DNA from: Bacteroidota bacterium
GTDB lineage: Bacteria; Bacteroidota; Bacteroidia; B-17B0; Aurantibacillaceae
Direction: 5' to 3'
Assembly: GCA_030692515.1 (NCBI GenBank)
Contig: JAUXZS010000056.1
Location: forward strand, 62,001-126,000
DNA length: 64,000 nucleotides
Made by a program: the position numbers and the translations under genes. Positions 43,962-52,861 of this stretch are shown one piece after another (the stretch's first letter is position 1; each line of letters begins with the position of its first letter). Below the pieces are notes generated by a model that did no database searches, was not told the DNA's origin, and saw only the letters and a program-made list of their open reading frames with translations.

Positions 43962-44471
43962 ATGTATTCAATAACAATAAACGGAGGTCAAACGCTTAAG
44001 ACGGATTTAAACGTCGCAAATAATGAGTTTGAAGGGACATTAAATGACGCTATAATTAAAGGGAACTTCGAAAAAATTAATCCTTATCAATTCCATTTTT
44101 TATTGAACAATAAGTCTTATAACATTGATGTTATAAAATTAAATGTTGAAGAAAAAACTTTAGTAGTTAAAATAAATTCTGTAAAATTTAACCTTCAATT
44201 AAAAGACAAGTACGATGAGCTACTTCATTCATTAGGCTTAGATAACTTGGCAATAAAAAAAGTTAATGACATTAAAGCTCCCATGCCAGGTATGGTATTA
44301 AACATTCTTGTAGCTGAAGGAGAAGAAGTAAAAAAAGGTGATGCATTAATTATTTTGGAGGCCATGAAAATGGAAAACATTTTAAAAAGTCCATGTGATG
44401 GGACAATAAAAAAAATAGCGATAAATAAAGGAATTGCTGTAGAAAAAAATCAACTATTAATTCAATTTTAA
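43962..44471 (+). CDS. Biotin carboxyl carrier domain protein
   Basis: A 169-residue biotin-attachment protein. The biotinyl domain lies at about 104-169 (KAPMPGMVLNILVAEGEEVKKG, core PMPGMVLNILVAEGEEV), with the biotin-accepting Lys136 in EAMKMEN. The N-terminal 90 residues form the small beta-rich domain seen in carrier subunits of propionyl/acetyl-CoA carboxylases or oxaloacetate decarboxylase-like enzymes. Which carboxylase it serves cannot be said, because no carboxyltransferase or biotin carboxylase gene is here. It ends exactly where the superoxide dismutase ATG begins (TAA directly followed by ATG). Confidence 0.85.
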   Translation: MYSITINGGQTLKTDLNVANNEFEGTLNDAIIKGNFEKINPYQFHFLLNNKSYNIDVIKLNVEEKTLVVKINSVKFNLQLKDKYDELLHSLGLDNLAIKKVNDIKAPMPGMVLNILVAEGEEVKKGDALIILEAMKMENILKSPCDGTIKKIAINKGIAVEKNQLLIQF

Positions 44472-45236
44472 ATGGGCGATAACAGAAGAGACTTTTTAAA
44501 AAAGGGGGCATTGCTTGGCTTGGCTGGCATAGCAAAAGGACTCGTTGGTGAAAATAAAATTAATCAACTAGAGTCGATTAGTGCGAATCTTGAAGAAAAA
44601 GACAAGTTTACGCTTTTGCCTTTGCCATATTCTTACAATGCTTTAGAGCCATATATAGATGCTCAAACAATGGAAATTCATTATTCAAAACACCATCAAG
44701 GATATGTAAATAATTTAAATAAAATTGTTTCTACAAATATTGATTACTTAAGTTCAGACGAAATTAAATGCACACATGTAGATAAGTTTACCTCGCCTGC
44801 TGTGCGAAATAATTTAGGCGGACATTTTAATCACACATTATTTTGGACATTATTAAAACCAAATCCTAAAGGTGAAGCAAATTTACCAACTGGAAAAATT
44901 GCAGAAGCAATTAAAAAAGAATTTAAATCCTTTGATGATTTTAAAAAAGATTTTTCTGAAAAAGCCGGCAAAATTTTTGGTAGTGGTTGGTGCTGGTTAG
45001 TTGTTCAAGATGGAAAATTAAAAATTATTACTACTCCTAATCAAGACAATCCTTTAATGAAAGTACAACAAGAGAATGAAGATCTTTTTGCACCACAAAA
45101 AAAACCGATTCTTGCATTAGATATTTGGGAACATGCCTATTATTTAAAACACCAAAACAAACGTGCAGATTACATTGCTAATTGGTGGAATATTGTAAAC
45201 TGGGAAATGGTAGAAAAATTATTTAATTCAAAATAA
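44472..45236 (+). CDS. sod: Fe/Mn superoxide dismutase with Tat signal
   Basis: Dismutates superoxide to oxygen and hydrogen peroxide. 254 residues, about 50 more than cytosolic enzymes because of an N-terminal extension: RRDFLKKGALLGLAGIAKGL carries twin arginines (5-6) and a hydrophobic stretch, a Tat signal. The catalytic domain has metal ligands His70, His121 (GGHFNHTLFW), Asp217 and His221 (DIWEHAYY). Metal preference (Fe or Mn) is not decided by eye. It would therefore act folded, in the periplasm. It starts directly after the stop of the biotin carrier gene, with no spacer, so the two are coupled although unrelated in function. Confidence 0.92.
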   Translation: MGDNRRDFLKKGALLGLAGIAKGLVGENKINQLESISANLEEKDKFTLLPLPYSYNALEPYIDAQTMEIHYSKHHQGYVNNLNKIVSTNIDYLSSDEIKCTHVDKFTSPAVRNNLGGHFNHTLFWTLLKPNPKGEANLPTGKIAEAIKKEFKSFDDFKKDFSEKAGKIFGSGWCWLVVQDGKLKIITTPNQDNPLMKVQQENEDLFAPQKKPILALDIWEHAYYLKHQNKRADYIANWWNIVNWEMVEKLFNSK

Positions 45237-45552
45237 GCCACGAATAAAATAAGCCACAAATTGCACTAAACTAAATTTAAAATTAGCCACTAATTGCACG
45301 AATTTTCACTAAACTATACTTAAAAAAAAGCCACAAATTACACTAATTAACACTAAACTATACTTAAAAAAAATAGCCACAGATTACACTAATTAACAAC
45401 AAAACAAACCGCACAAAATTAATTACCACTTAGTGAAAATTAGTATAATTAGTGGCAGAAAAAATAAATATTGATTAATGAAAAAAATAGCCGCGCAAAA
45501 TTAATTATCGCTTAGTGAAAATTCGTGCAATTAGTGGCTAAAAACATAAACT
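45237..45552. repeat. 316-nt repeat array with direct and inverted copies
   Basis: No gene. Five direct copies begin GCCAC(A/G/T)A at 45237, 45253, 45286, 45330 and 45376, with a body of the type AATTrCACTAATTnnCACTAAAC followed by an A-rich tail. Two inverted copies lie at 45430-45456 and 45512-45539. The copy at 45285-45312 is an exact 28-nt reverse complement of 45512-45539, so the whole region could fold into one large hairpin. It separates the superoxide dismutase from the KdnB-like gene. Confidence 0.8.
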
Positions 45553-46635
45553 ATGCTACACAAAAATTTTAAAAATATTGATAAAGTTACTTATGGAAGA
45601 GGTTCTTTTTCGCAACTAACCGAAACCATTGAACCTATTAGAAAAGAAAACAAAAATTATTTTGTTTTTATTGTAGATAATTATTTTAACGGAAAACCTT
45701 TAAGTACAAAACTTCAAAACAAAGCCGAAGATTTAGTTTATTTTATTGATGTTGATCCTTACGAACCAACAACGGAATTAATTGACACATTACGCGATGA
45801 AATTCTTGCTCAAAAAGGATTGCCAAGTGGCGTAATTGGTATTGGCGGCGGAAGCATTATGGATATTGCAAAAGCATTATCGTTAATGTTAACCAACGAG
45901 GGTTCTTCTACTCTTTATCAAGGATTAAACTTAATTAAAAAGCCAAGTGTTTATCATATAGGTGTGCCAACTATTAGTGGTACAGGTGCCGAAGTATCAA
46001 TGACAGCAGTACTTACAGGCCCTGAAAAAAAATTAGGGCTTAAATGTGATTGGACAGTTTTTAACCAGGTAATATTAGACCCAGAATTAATTGCAAGCGT
46101 GCCAACCGATTGGTGGTTTTACACAGGCATGGATACTTACATCCACTGCATAGAATCACACAGTGGCATTCGCAACAATGCTTTTAGTTTAGCCTATGGC
46201 GACCAAGCATTAAGTTTATGCAGAGAAATTTATTTAAATGATGGTGCAGGACAAACTCCCGAGAATAATGATAAATTAATGGTGGCCTCTTTAATGGGCG
46301 GCCTAAGTTTAACTTATAGCGAAGTTGGCGTTTGCCATGCTTTAAGTTATGGTCTTTCTAAAATACACGGTACACGCCATTGTTTTGCTAACTGTGTCAT
46401 CTTTCAACATCTTGCAGACATTTATCCAAAAGGTCACGCAGAGTTTTCTCAAATGATTAAAAAACATAATATTGATTTACCGCAAGGATTAAGTAAACAG
46501 TGGGACGAAGATACATTAGACAAGATGGCAACCGTTAGTTACAATTTACCTTTTATGTGGAACCATGCTTTTGGCGACAACTACAAAGAAATTGCCACTA
46601 TGGATTATATTAAAGATTTGTTCAGGAGGCTTTAA
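45553..46635 (+). CDS. kdnB: Iron-type alcohol dehydrogenase, KdnB-like 3-deoxy-octulosonate 8-oxidase
   Basis: A 360-residue iron-dependent group III alcohol dehydrogenase. NAD-binding GVIGIGGGSIMDIAKA (about 94-109) and PTISGTGAEVS are typical. Metal ligands lie in GMDTYIHCIESHSG (Asp and His), VCHALSYGLS and WNHAFGDN. The WWFYTGMDTYIHCIESHSG context matches KdnB, which oxidises the 8-hydroxyl of Kdo on the way to 8-amino-Kdo in Shewanella-type LPS. The partner aminotransferase KdnA is not in the window, so the specific role is inference; the general class is secure. Confidence 0.8.
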   Translation: MLHKNFKNIDKVTYGRGSFSQLTETIEPIRKENKNYFVFIVDNYFNGKPLSTKLQNKAEDLVYFIDVDPYEPTTELIDTLRDEILAQKGLPSGVIGIGGGSIMDIAKALSLMLTNEGSSTLYQGLNLIKKPSVYHIGVPTISGTGAEVSMTAVLTGPEKKLGLKCDWTVFNQVILDPELIASVPTDWWFYTGMDTYIHCIESHSGIRNNAFSLAYGDQALSLCREIYLNDGAGQTPENNDKLMVASLMGGLSLTYSEVGVCHALSYGLSKIHGTRHCFANCVIFQHLADIYPKGHAEFSQMIKKHNIDLPQGLSKQWDEDTLDKMATVSYNLPFMWNHAFGDNYKEIATMDYIKDLFRRL

Positions 46636-46696
46636 AAAATATTGAAAATGCTAAACTTCAATTACTGGAGTAAAGATATTTCTAAATAAATACTTT

Positions 46697-48088
46697 TTAA
46701 AAACTAAACATCTCTGCAACAATGCCCGGCACAATACCAATAGCAATAGTTGCAGCGGTAGTTAAAACAATAACTAATACGTTAGATTTTTCTATAGGCA
46801 ATGGCTCGTGTGTATCTTGCTTTTTAAAGTACATGGCAATTATTACTCTTAAATAATAATATACACCAACGGCAGAAGTTAATACTGCTACAATTAATAA
46901 CCACTTGTATTGAGTTCCTATCATGGCAGTAAATACAAAATACTTAGCAAAAAATCCCGATGTAATTGGAATACCCGCTAACGATAACATAGCAATAGCC
47001 ATACACAATGCTAAACTCGGATTACGTTTTGCTAGGCCGTTAAAGGCATCAATGTTTTCGTTTCCTTTTCTGGTAACATTATATAAAATTCCAAATGCTG
47101 CAATGCTGCCCAATGAATATGCCAATGAATAATAAATTAAAGCATTAACAGATAAGTTACTTCTAACATTTGCTAAAACCACCATTAACATAAATGCACC
47201 ATGACTAATACTTGAATAAGCTAACATTCGCTTGACATTGTTTTGCATTGCTGCAGAAAAGTTTGCTACGACTAAAGATAAAGCAACAACGCCCGCTAAA
47301 ATTCCTGTCCATACAGCACTTACATCTGCAAAACAAACCATAAACAATCGCATAAACGCGGCAAAGGCAGCGGTCTTAACAACGGTGCTCATTAAGGCCG
47401 TGATTAACGTTGGAGAGCCTTGGTATACATCTGGCGCCCAAAAGTGAAATGGTGCAGCAGAAACCTTAAATAACATGGCTATTAACATAAATACAACGCC
47501 CACATAAAAGAACATTGGTAATGTTGTAGAATTTTCTGAAACAAAAGCGCGAATTTGCATTAAATCAAAACTTCCGGTTGCGCCGTATATTAATGCAATA
47601 CCAAATAATAAAAAGCCACTTGCAAAAGAGCCCATTATTAAATATTTAAAACCTGCTTCGTTACTTTTAATATCATTCTTTTTACTTGCTGCAAGAACAT
47701 ATAAGGGAATACTCATTATCTCAACACCTAAAAATAAGGTGGTCATGTTTTTAAAAGAGGTTAACATTAAAGCGCCAACCAATGCAAATAATACTAAAGC
47801 AAAATGGTCAACCAAATTTGTTTCTTCCTCAAAATAATCATTAGCTAAAATAAACCATAAAAATGCGGTTGCAAGAATAATACCCGAAAAAGCTAAACCT
47901 AGTTTGTCAAAACCAATCATGTTGTCAAAATACGGAATACTCATTCCGGTTTTCCACTCCATAAAATTGAAAGCGTAAGCCGCAACAACTCCAAGTAAAA
48001 CCATTGGAAACAATAATTTCTTAAACTTGAAAATTTCGGCAAGCATTGCTAAAATTCCTAGTCCGCTTATAATTAATAATCCTTTCAT
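46697..48088 (-). CDS. nuoN: NADH-quinone oxidoreductase subunit N
   Basis: Proton-pumping antiporter-like membrane subunit of complex I. 463 residues with 13-14 predicted helices. The conserved region [16 protein letters not shown] (with Glu), [21 protein letters not shown] (core [17 protein letters not shown], about 208-224, with functional Lys) and [16 protein letters not shown] are typical of the Mrp-like family, N branch. It is the last gene of the operon; a perfect 18-bp palindrome separates it from nuoM. Confidence 0.96.
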   Translation of the reverse strand: [463 protein letters not shown]

Positions 48089-48125
48089 ACAATTTATTTA
48101 CATTTTATTGATTGCCAATTTTTTG

Positions 48126-48164
48126 ATTTACAATTTACAATTGGGGCAATTGTAAATTGTAAAT
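48126..48164 (-). repeat. Perfect 18-bp inverted repeat between nuoM and nuoN
   Basis: 48126-48143 and 48147-48164 are exact reverse complements separated by GGG, built of two ATTTACAATT units. A third half-copy (AAATTGTAAAT) lies at 48170-48180. The hairpin is very stable for AT-rich DNA and lacks a following T-run, so it is more like an mRNA processing or repeat element than a terminator. Confidence 0.75.
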
Positions 48165-48184
48165 TTTTTAAATTGTAAATCCAT

Positions 48185-49645
48185 TTACTTTAAGTTTAAC
48201 ATTATCGTTTTAACAGCTTCTTCTGCAATATCGTTTAATGGTTTTGGATAAAAACCAAAAGCAATAACAACTATGCAAATTACGCCTAACACAATTTTAT
48301 CTGTTCCTGCTAAAGAGCCAAACGCAACATTAGAATCTTTACGCTCGCCCAACATAATTTTTTGGTATGCACGCAACATGTATACCGCGCCAAGAATTAC
48401 AGTTAATCCGGCAATAGCAGCCATTGTAGCGCTAAATTGATAAACGCCGTTGATTAATAAAAACTCGCCAACAAAACCATTTGTTAAGGGTAGAGCAACT
48501 GAACCTAATAAAATAATTAAAAATAACACTGCAAAATTTCCATTCATACCACGAATACCACCAAGCTTATCCATCTCACGGGTTCCAGTATGACGGAATA
48601 AAATATCTGCAATAAAAAATAAACCAACCACATTTACACCATGCGCTAACATTTGCATAATAGCGCCTTGCAAACCTTGCTGGTTAGCAGAAAGGATTCC
48701 GGCACTAATTAATCCAACGTGAGCAATAGATGAATAAGCGATTAAACGTTTAAAATCTTTTTGGCTTAAGGCAATTATAGATGCGTAAACAATTCCTATA
48801 ACAGAAAGTGCAATCGCTATTCCACCCCATTTTTCTAGACCTAATGGAACTACCGGAAGCAACCATTTAATTACTCCAAAGGTTCCCATTTTTAGCATGA
48901 TCCCCGAAAGCAGCATGGTGCCTTGTGTTGGAGCTGTTACATAAGTATCAGGTTGCCAAGTATGCAAAGGAAAAATTGGCATCTTAATAGCAAAGGCTAT
49001 AAATATCATCCAAAAAACAGCGCTTTGTTGTGTTTCAGTTAATGCTCTTCCGGCTTCATATAAAGCTTGTACATTCCAGGATTTAATTCCGTCAACATTT
49101 GTATGGTTATATAAATAAATTAAACCAACCAACATAAACAACGAGCCTAATAATGTATAAACAAAAAACTTAAAGGTAATTTGTCCGCGATTTTCTCCAC
49201 CCCACAACAGGCAAATAAAATAAATTGGTATTAATGCTAATTCCCAAAACACATAAAACAAAAAGCCATCGTTAGCAGTAAAAACTCCTACTAAAGCCAT
49301 TTGCATTAATAAAATTAAGCCGTAAAAATTATTAGAATTACTATAGTCGTTTTTAAAAGATGACAAAATAATTAATGGTACTAAAAATGTAGTTAAAAGA
49401 ATCATTAATAAAGCCATGCCATCTATACCAACCGAGAAATGTATTCCAAGAGATTGTACCCAAGCATGATCGAAGCTCAACAAGCAAGAATCCGGATTGT
49501 GCTTAAACATAAAGAAAGCGCCTAGCGCGAGCCCAAATTCAATGATTGAAAGTCCAAGCGCCAAATTACGAGCAGCATTTCCTTTTACGAAGAAAACTAA
49601 AAGACCTGCAAGCAGTGGAAATAAAATTAATAAAGCTGTTAACAT
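48185..49645 (-). CDS. nuoM: NADH-quinone oxidoreductase subunit M
   Basis: Antiporter-like membrane subunit of complex I, 486 residues with about 14 helices. FSVGIDGMALLMILLTTF, the FYVFWELALIPIYFICLLWGG helix (core FWELALIPIYFI, with key Glu), FAIKMPIFPLHTWQPDTYV (core KMPIFPLHTWQPD) and FKRLIAYSSIAHVG are family hallmarks of NuoM. It lies between nuoL and nuoN with 16 nt to nuoL. Confidence 0.97.
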   Translation of the reverse strand: MLTALLILFPLLAGLLVFFVKGNAARNLALGLSIIEFGLALGAFFMFKHNPDSCLLSFDHAWVQSLGIHFSVGIDGMALLMILLTTFLVPLIILSSFKNDYSNSNNFYGLILLMQMALVGVFTANDGFLFYVFWELALIPIYFICLLWGGENRGQITFKFFVYTLLGSLFMLVGLIYLYNHTNVDGIKSWNVQALYEAGRALTETQQSAVFWMIFIAFAIKMPIFPLHTWQPDTYVTAPTQGTMLLSGIMLKMGTFGVIKWLLPVVPLGLEKWGGIAIALSVIGIVYASIIALSQKDFKRLIAYSSIAHVGLISAGILSANQQGLQGAIMQMLAHGVNVVGLFFIADILFRHTGTREMDKLGGIRGMNGNFAVLFLIILLGSVALPLTNGFVGEFLLINGVYQFSATMAAIAGLTVILGAVYMLRAYQKIMLGERKDSNVAFGSLAGTDKIVLGVICIVVIAFGFYPKPLNDIAEEAVKTIMLNLK

Positions 49646-49661
49646 AAATTTCTAAATTCTA

Positions 49662-51548
49662 TTAAATTAAAAAGGTTAGTAAAATAATAAACACAATACC
49701 TATTACCATGCTAGTAATGTAAAAACCAATGTTTCCGTTTTGTAATAATCTAATAGCAGAACCTAAGGACTTAACAAAGCCTCCAACGCCATTCACTAAA
49801 CCATCAATAATTTGAATATCAAAAAACTTATGAAATACAACAGACAAAACATCTAACGGCTTTCGAATTAACGCATCATAAATTTCATCAACATAATACT
49901 TATTGTAAATAACGGTTTGTAAGCCCGGCATTTTATCGCCTTCTTTAATTGGCAAGGTTTTCTTTTGTCTGTATACTATATAAGCAAAATAAATTGTGGC
50001 TAAAGCTGCTAAAACAGCAATTCCCATTAACATCCACTCTGTTTCGTGATGTAGTGTGCTCGGGCTTTTTCTAATAATTACACTTTCTAAATTGTTACTC
50101 ATCCAATTTGGTAAATGCCAGAACTCAGGCAATCCTAATAAACCACCAGCTACAGATAATATTGCTAAAACAATTAAAGGAAAAGTCATTGAGCTTGGAG
50201 ATTCATGTAAATGATGCTCTTGTTCGTGAGTTCCTCTAAACTTACCAAAAAAAGTAAGGAATAATAAACGGAACATATAAAATGCAGTTAGCATAGAAGC
50301 AATTGAGCCAAACATCCAAAGAACAGGATTGTGCTCATATGCATGCGCTAAAATTTCATCCTTACTAAAGAAACCACTAAAAGGAGGTAAGCCGCTTATT
50401 GCAACAGTGCCTAATAACATAGTAACAAAGGTGATTTTTATTTTACCACTTAATCCTCCCATTTTACGAATATCTTGTTCGCCACCCATGGCATGAATTA
50501 CCGAACCCGCACCTAAAAATAATAATGCTTTAAAAAAAGCATGTGTTGTAACGTGAAAAACCGCAGAGCTATATGCCCCAACGCCCAATGCTAAAAACAT
50601 AAATCCTAATTGAGAAACAGTTGAATAAGCTAAAATCTTTTTAATATCATTTTGAAACAACCCGATTGTTGCCGCGAACAAGGCTGTTAGAACACCAACA
50701 ATTGCAACAGTTTCACTTGCAACTTCACTAATAGAATAAAATATATTTGAACGAACAATCATATAAATACCAGCCGTTACCATTGTTGCTGCGTGTATTA
50801 ATGCAGAAACTGGAGTTGGACCAGCCATTGCATCAGGTAACCAAGTGTATAAAGGAATTTGAGCAGACTTACCCATTGCTCCAACAAATAATAATAAAGC
50901 AATTGTGGTAATTACACCTGTTGAAACAGTTCCTGCTTTTAAGAAAACTTCGTTATAAGAAATACTTCCAAAGGTTACAAAAATTAAAATGATGCCTAAT
51001 AAAAATCCAAGGTCACCTATTCTATTCATCACAAATGCCTTGCGAGCAGCATCGTTATACGCATTATTTTTAAACCAAAATCCAATTAATAAATAAGAAC
51101 ATAAACCAACACCTTCCCAACCAACAAACATAATCAAGTAGTTGTTTCCTAAAACTAACAACAACATAAAAAACACAAATAAATTTAAGTAAGTAAAGAA
51201 ACGCGCAAATCCCGCATCGTGAGACATATAGCCAATAGAGTAAACATGAATTAAAAATCCTATACCTGTAATGATTAATAAAAACAAAGAAGAAAGCGGG
51301 TCAACTAAAAACTCGAAAGGAATTTGAAGTGTACCTGAATTTATCCAAGAAAATAAATTTACAATGTGTGATTTATTTGTTGAGCCATTTAATTCAACAA
51401 AAATTAAAATAGATAAAATAAAAGAAGCTAAAATACTTACCGAAGCAATAACGCCACTTAAGCTTTTGCTAATTTTTTTACCAAAGAATCCATTTATTAA
51501 AAACCCTATTAAAGGAAATAATGGAACTAAACCAATTAACTTAATCAT
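49662..51548 (-). CDS. nuoL: NADH-quinone oxidoreductase subunit L
   Basis: The largest and most distal antiporter-like subunit of complex I, 628 residues with about 16 helices including the long lateral helix HL near the C-terminus. FVGWEGVGLCSYLLIGFWF (core VGWEGVGLCSYLLIGFW, with Glu), FVGAMGKSAQIPLYTWLPDAMAGPTPVSALIHAATMVTAG (core KSAQIPLYTWLPDAM then ALIHAATMV) and IKKILAYSTVSQLG define NuoL. It is 10 nt from nuoK and 16 nt from nuoM. Confidence 0.97.
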   Translation of the reverse strand: MIKLIGLVPLFPLIGFLINGFFGKKISKSLSGVIASVSILASFILSILIFVELNGSTNKSHIVNLFSWINSGTLQIPFEFLVDPLSSLFLLIITGIGFLIHVYSIGYMSHDAGFARFFTYLNLFVFFMLLLVLGNNYLIMFVGWEGVGLCSYLLIGFWFKNNAYNDAARKAFVMNRIGDLGFLLGIILIFVTFGSISYNEVFLKAGTVSTGVITTIALLLFVGAMGKSAQIPLYTWLPDAMAGPTPVSALIHAATMVTAGIYMIVRSNIFYSISEVASETVAIVGVLTALFAATIGLFQNDIKKILAYSTVSQLGFMFLALGVGAYSSAVFHVTTHAFFKALLFLGAGSVIHAMGGEQDIRKMGGLSGKIKITFVTMLLGTVAISGLPPFSGFFSKDEILAHAYEHNPVLWMFGSIASMLTAFYMFRLLFLTFFGKFRGTHEQEHHLHESPSSMTFPLIVLAILSVAGGLLGLPEFWHLPNWMSNNLESVIIRKSPSTLHHETEWMLMGIAVLAALATIYFAYIVYRQKKTLPIKEGDKMPGLQTVIYNKYYVDEIYDALIRKPLDVLSVVFHKFFDIQIIDGLVNGVGGFVKSLGSAIRLLQNGNIGFYITSMVIGIVFIILLTFLI

Positions 51549-51558
51549 ATAACAAAAA

Positions 51559-51870
51559 CTAATTTTTTAAATTACTTAATATGTCCGTATCAATACTTTT
51601 TACATTTCTGTATATCATACTCAAAATAGCCAAACCAACAGCCACCTCAGCGGCAGCAACGGCCATAACAAAAAACACAAATACTTGTCCGCTTGCATCA
51701 CCATGCAGAGTGCTAAATGCGACTAGCAATAAATTAACAGCGTTAAGCATTAATTCGATGCACATAAAAATAATTATTGAGTTACGACGTGCCATAACAC
51801 CAACAGCGCCAATTATAAACAACACTGTGCTTAGTAGCAAATAATAATTTATTGAAATTCCGTTTATCAT
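51559..51870 (-). CDS. nuoK: NADH-quinone oxidoreductase subunit K
   Basis: A 103-residue membrane subunit of complex I with three helices. [25 protein letters not shown] (core [13 protein letters not shown], with the conserved Glu) and [17 protein letters not shown] (second Glu) match NuoK; these acidic residues form the hydrophilic axis coupling quinone reduction to pumping. Its 5' side is separated from nuoJ by a non-Nuo gene and short repeats. Confidence 0.96.
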   Translation of the reverse strand: MINGISINYYLLLSTVLFIIGAVGVMARRNSIIIFMCIELMLNAVNLLLVAFSTLHGDASGQVFVFFVMAVAAAEVAVGLAILSMIYRNVKSIDTDILSNLKN

Positions 51871-51877
51871 ATCCTTT

Positions 51878-51905
51878 GATTTACAATTTTTTGATTTACA
51901 ATTTT
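51878..51905. repeat. Two direct copies of GATTTACAATTTT
   Basis: Copies at 51878-51890 and 51893-51905 lie between nuoK and the four-helix-bundle gene. The reverse complement AATTGTAAATC is found on the other side of that gene (52291-52301, and AAATTGTAAAT at 52313-52323), so the inserted gene is flanked by inverted copies. Confidence 0.65.
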
Positions 51906-52284
51906 ATGATTGCGTTTGTTGTTTAACTTTATTATTTTTTGCGGTTATCGCCGAAGCTGAAAATATTCTTTCTAGCTCCTTAGATTCTTTTAATAATGTT
52001 TCATAATTTGAATCATTTATTTTATTGTGAGATTTGACTAATTCTAACCAATAAACAGATTCGTCAGACTCTTCTTCCACAATTTTTAATTTGTTGATAA
52101 AATCCGCTGTTGATTTAGCTTTGCAAGCAGCCCTGTAATTTGCGCCAACAGAAGTAGAAGACCTAATTAATTGGCGACCCATAACTTCGTTTGCTGTTGT
52201 CTTTTTTAACACATCAATAGTTTTTAATGCGTTTAAGGCAAAATCAAATGTTCTTTTTTTCAATATTTCAGGTGTTATCCCCAT
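51904..52284 (-). CDS. Four-helix-bundle (S23-like/IVP) protein inserted in the nuo operon
   Basis: A 126-residue all-helical protein. RTFDFALNALKTIDVL, the hallmark RQLIRSSTSVGANYRAACKAKS (core SSTSVGANYRAA, about 42-53), FINKLKIVEEESDESVYWLELV (core KIVEEESDESVYWLEL) and a last helix with LLKESKELERIFSASA match the four-helix-bundle family first seen inside 23S rRNA intervening sequences. Its function is unknown. It is not a complex I subunit and lies between nuoJ and nuoK, bounded by inverted GATTTACAATT repeats, which suggests it is a mobile insert. Confidence 0.88.
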   Translation of the reverse strand: MGITPEILKKRTFDFALNALKTIDVLKKTTANEVMGRQLIRSSTSVGANYRAACKAKSTADFINKLKIVEEESDESVYWLELVKSHNKINDSNYETLLKESKELERIFSASAITAKNNKVKQQTQS

Positions 52285-52290
52285 TCTTCT

Positions 52291-52323
52291 AATTGTAAAT
52301 CGTCAATTCTTTAAATTGTAAAT
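52291..52323. repeat. Inverted copies of the GATTTACAATT repeat
   Basis: AATTGTAAATC (52291-52301) and AAATTGTAAAT (52313-52323) are reverse complements of the copies at 51878-51905, on the other side of the four-helix-bundle gene. Confidence 0.6.
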
Positions 52324-52337
52324 ATTTTTTTATCTTT

Positions 52338-52850
52338 TTACTTAATCTCCTTCTTACCGATCATAATCGATCCCACTAAAGCTGCCAATAATAAAATACT
52401 AGCAATCTCGAATGGAAATAAAAATTCGCTAAACAACACTTTACCAAGATTTTTTACAAGACCAATCTGAGAAGAGCCGTAAGATTGTAATCCTAATTGT
52501 TCGCCACCTTTTAGTGAACCCACTAACACAACCAATAACATTCCTCCTGAAACACCAGCTATAATTTTATTTAGCGTAGCGCGCTGAGGTTCGTTGTCTT
52601 GATTTAAATTCATTAACATAATAACGAATAAAAAAAGCACCATAATAGCTCCTGAATAAACTACAATGTGAACTACAGCTAAAAATTGTGCGTTTAATAA
52701 TAAGTAAAGACCCGCGATACAAAAAAATGTAAGCACCAAATATAAAATGCTATTAACCGGGTTGCGACTAAACACTACCATTAAAGCAAACATGATGGAA
52801 AGGAATGAAAGTATTCCGAAAAGCCATTGTGTAATTGTGTATCCTAACAT
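52338..52850 (-). CDS. nuoJ: NADH-quinone oxidoreductase subunit J
   Basis: A 170-residue membrane subunit with five helices. NPVNSILYLVLTFFCIAGLYLLLNAQFLAVVHIVVYSGAIMVLFLFVIML is the conserved core (recognisable by LNAQFLAVVHIVVYSGAIMVL, stated here as positions about 47-68), including the pi-bulge helix TM3 that rotates during turnover. The C-terminal helix and the KEIK end are normal. It is followed by the four-helix-bundle insert instead of nuoK directly. Confidence 0.95.
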   Translation of the reverse strand: MLGYTITQWLFGILSFLSIMFALMVVFSRNPVNSILYLVLTFFCIAGLYLLLNAQFLAVVHIVVYSGAIMVLFLFVIMLMNLNQDNEPQRATLNKIIAGVSGGMLLVVLVGSLKGGEQLGLQSYGSSQIGLVKNLGKVLFSEFLFPFEIASILLLAALVGSIMIGKKEIK

Positions 52851-52861
52851 ATTATAATTTT

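Noticed and set aside
45237-45552. CRISPR array
   Set aside because: Units are irregular in length (about 16-46 nt), diverged, and in both orientations, with no unique spacers and no cas genes.
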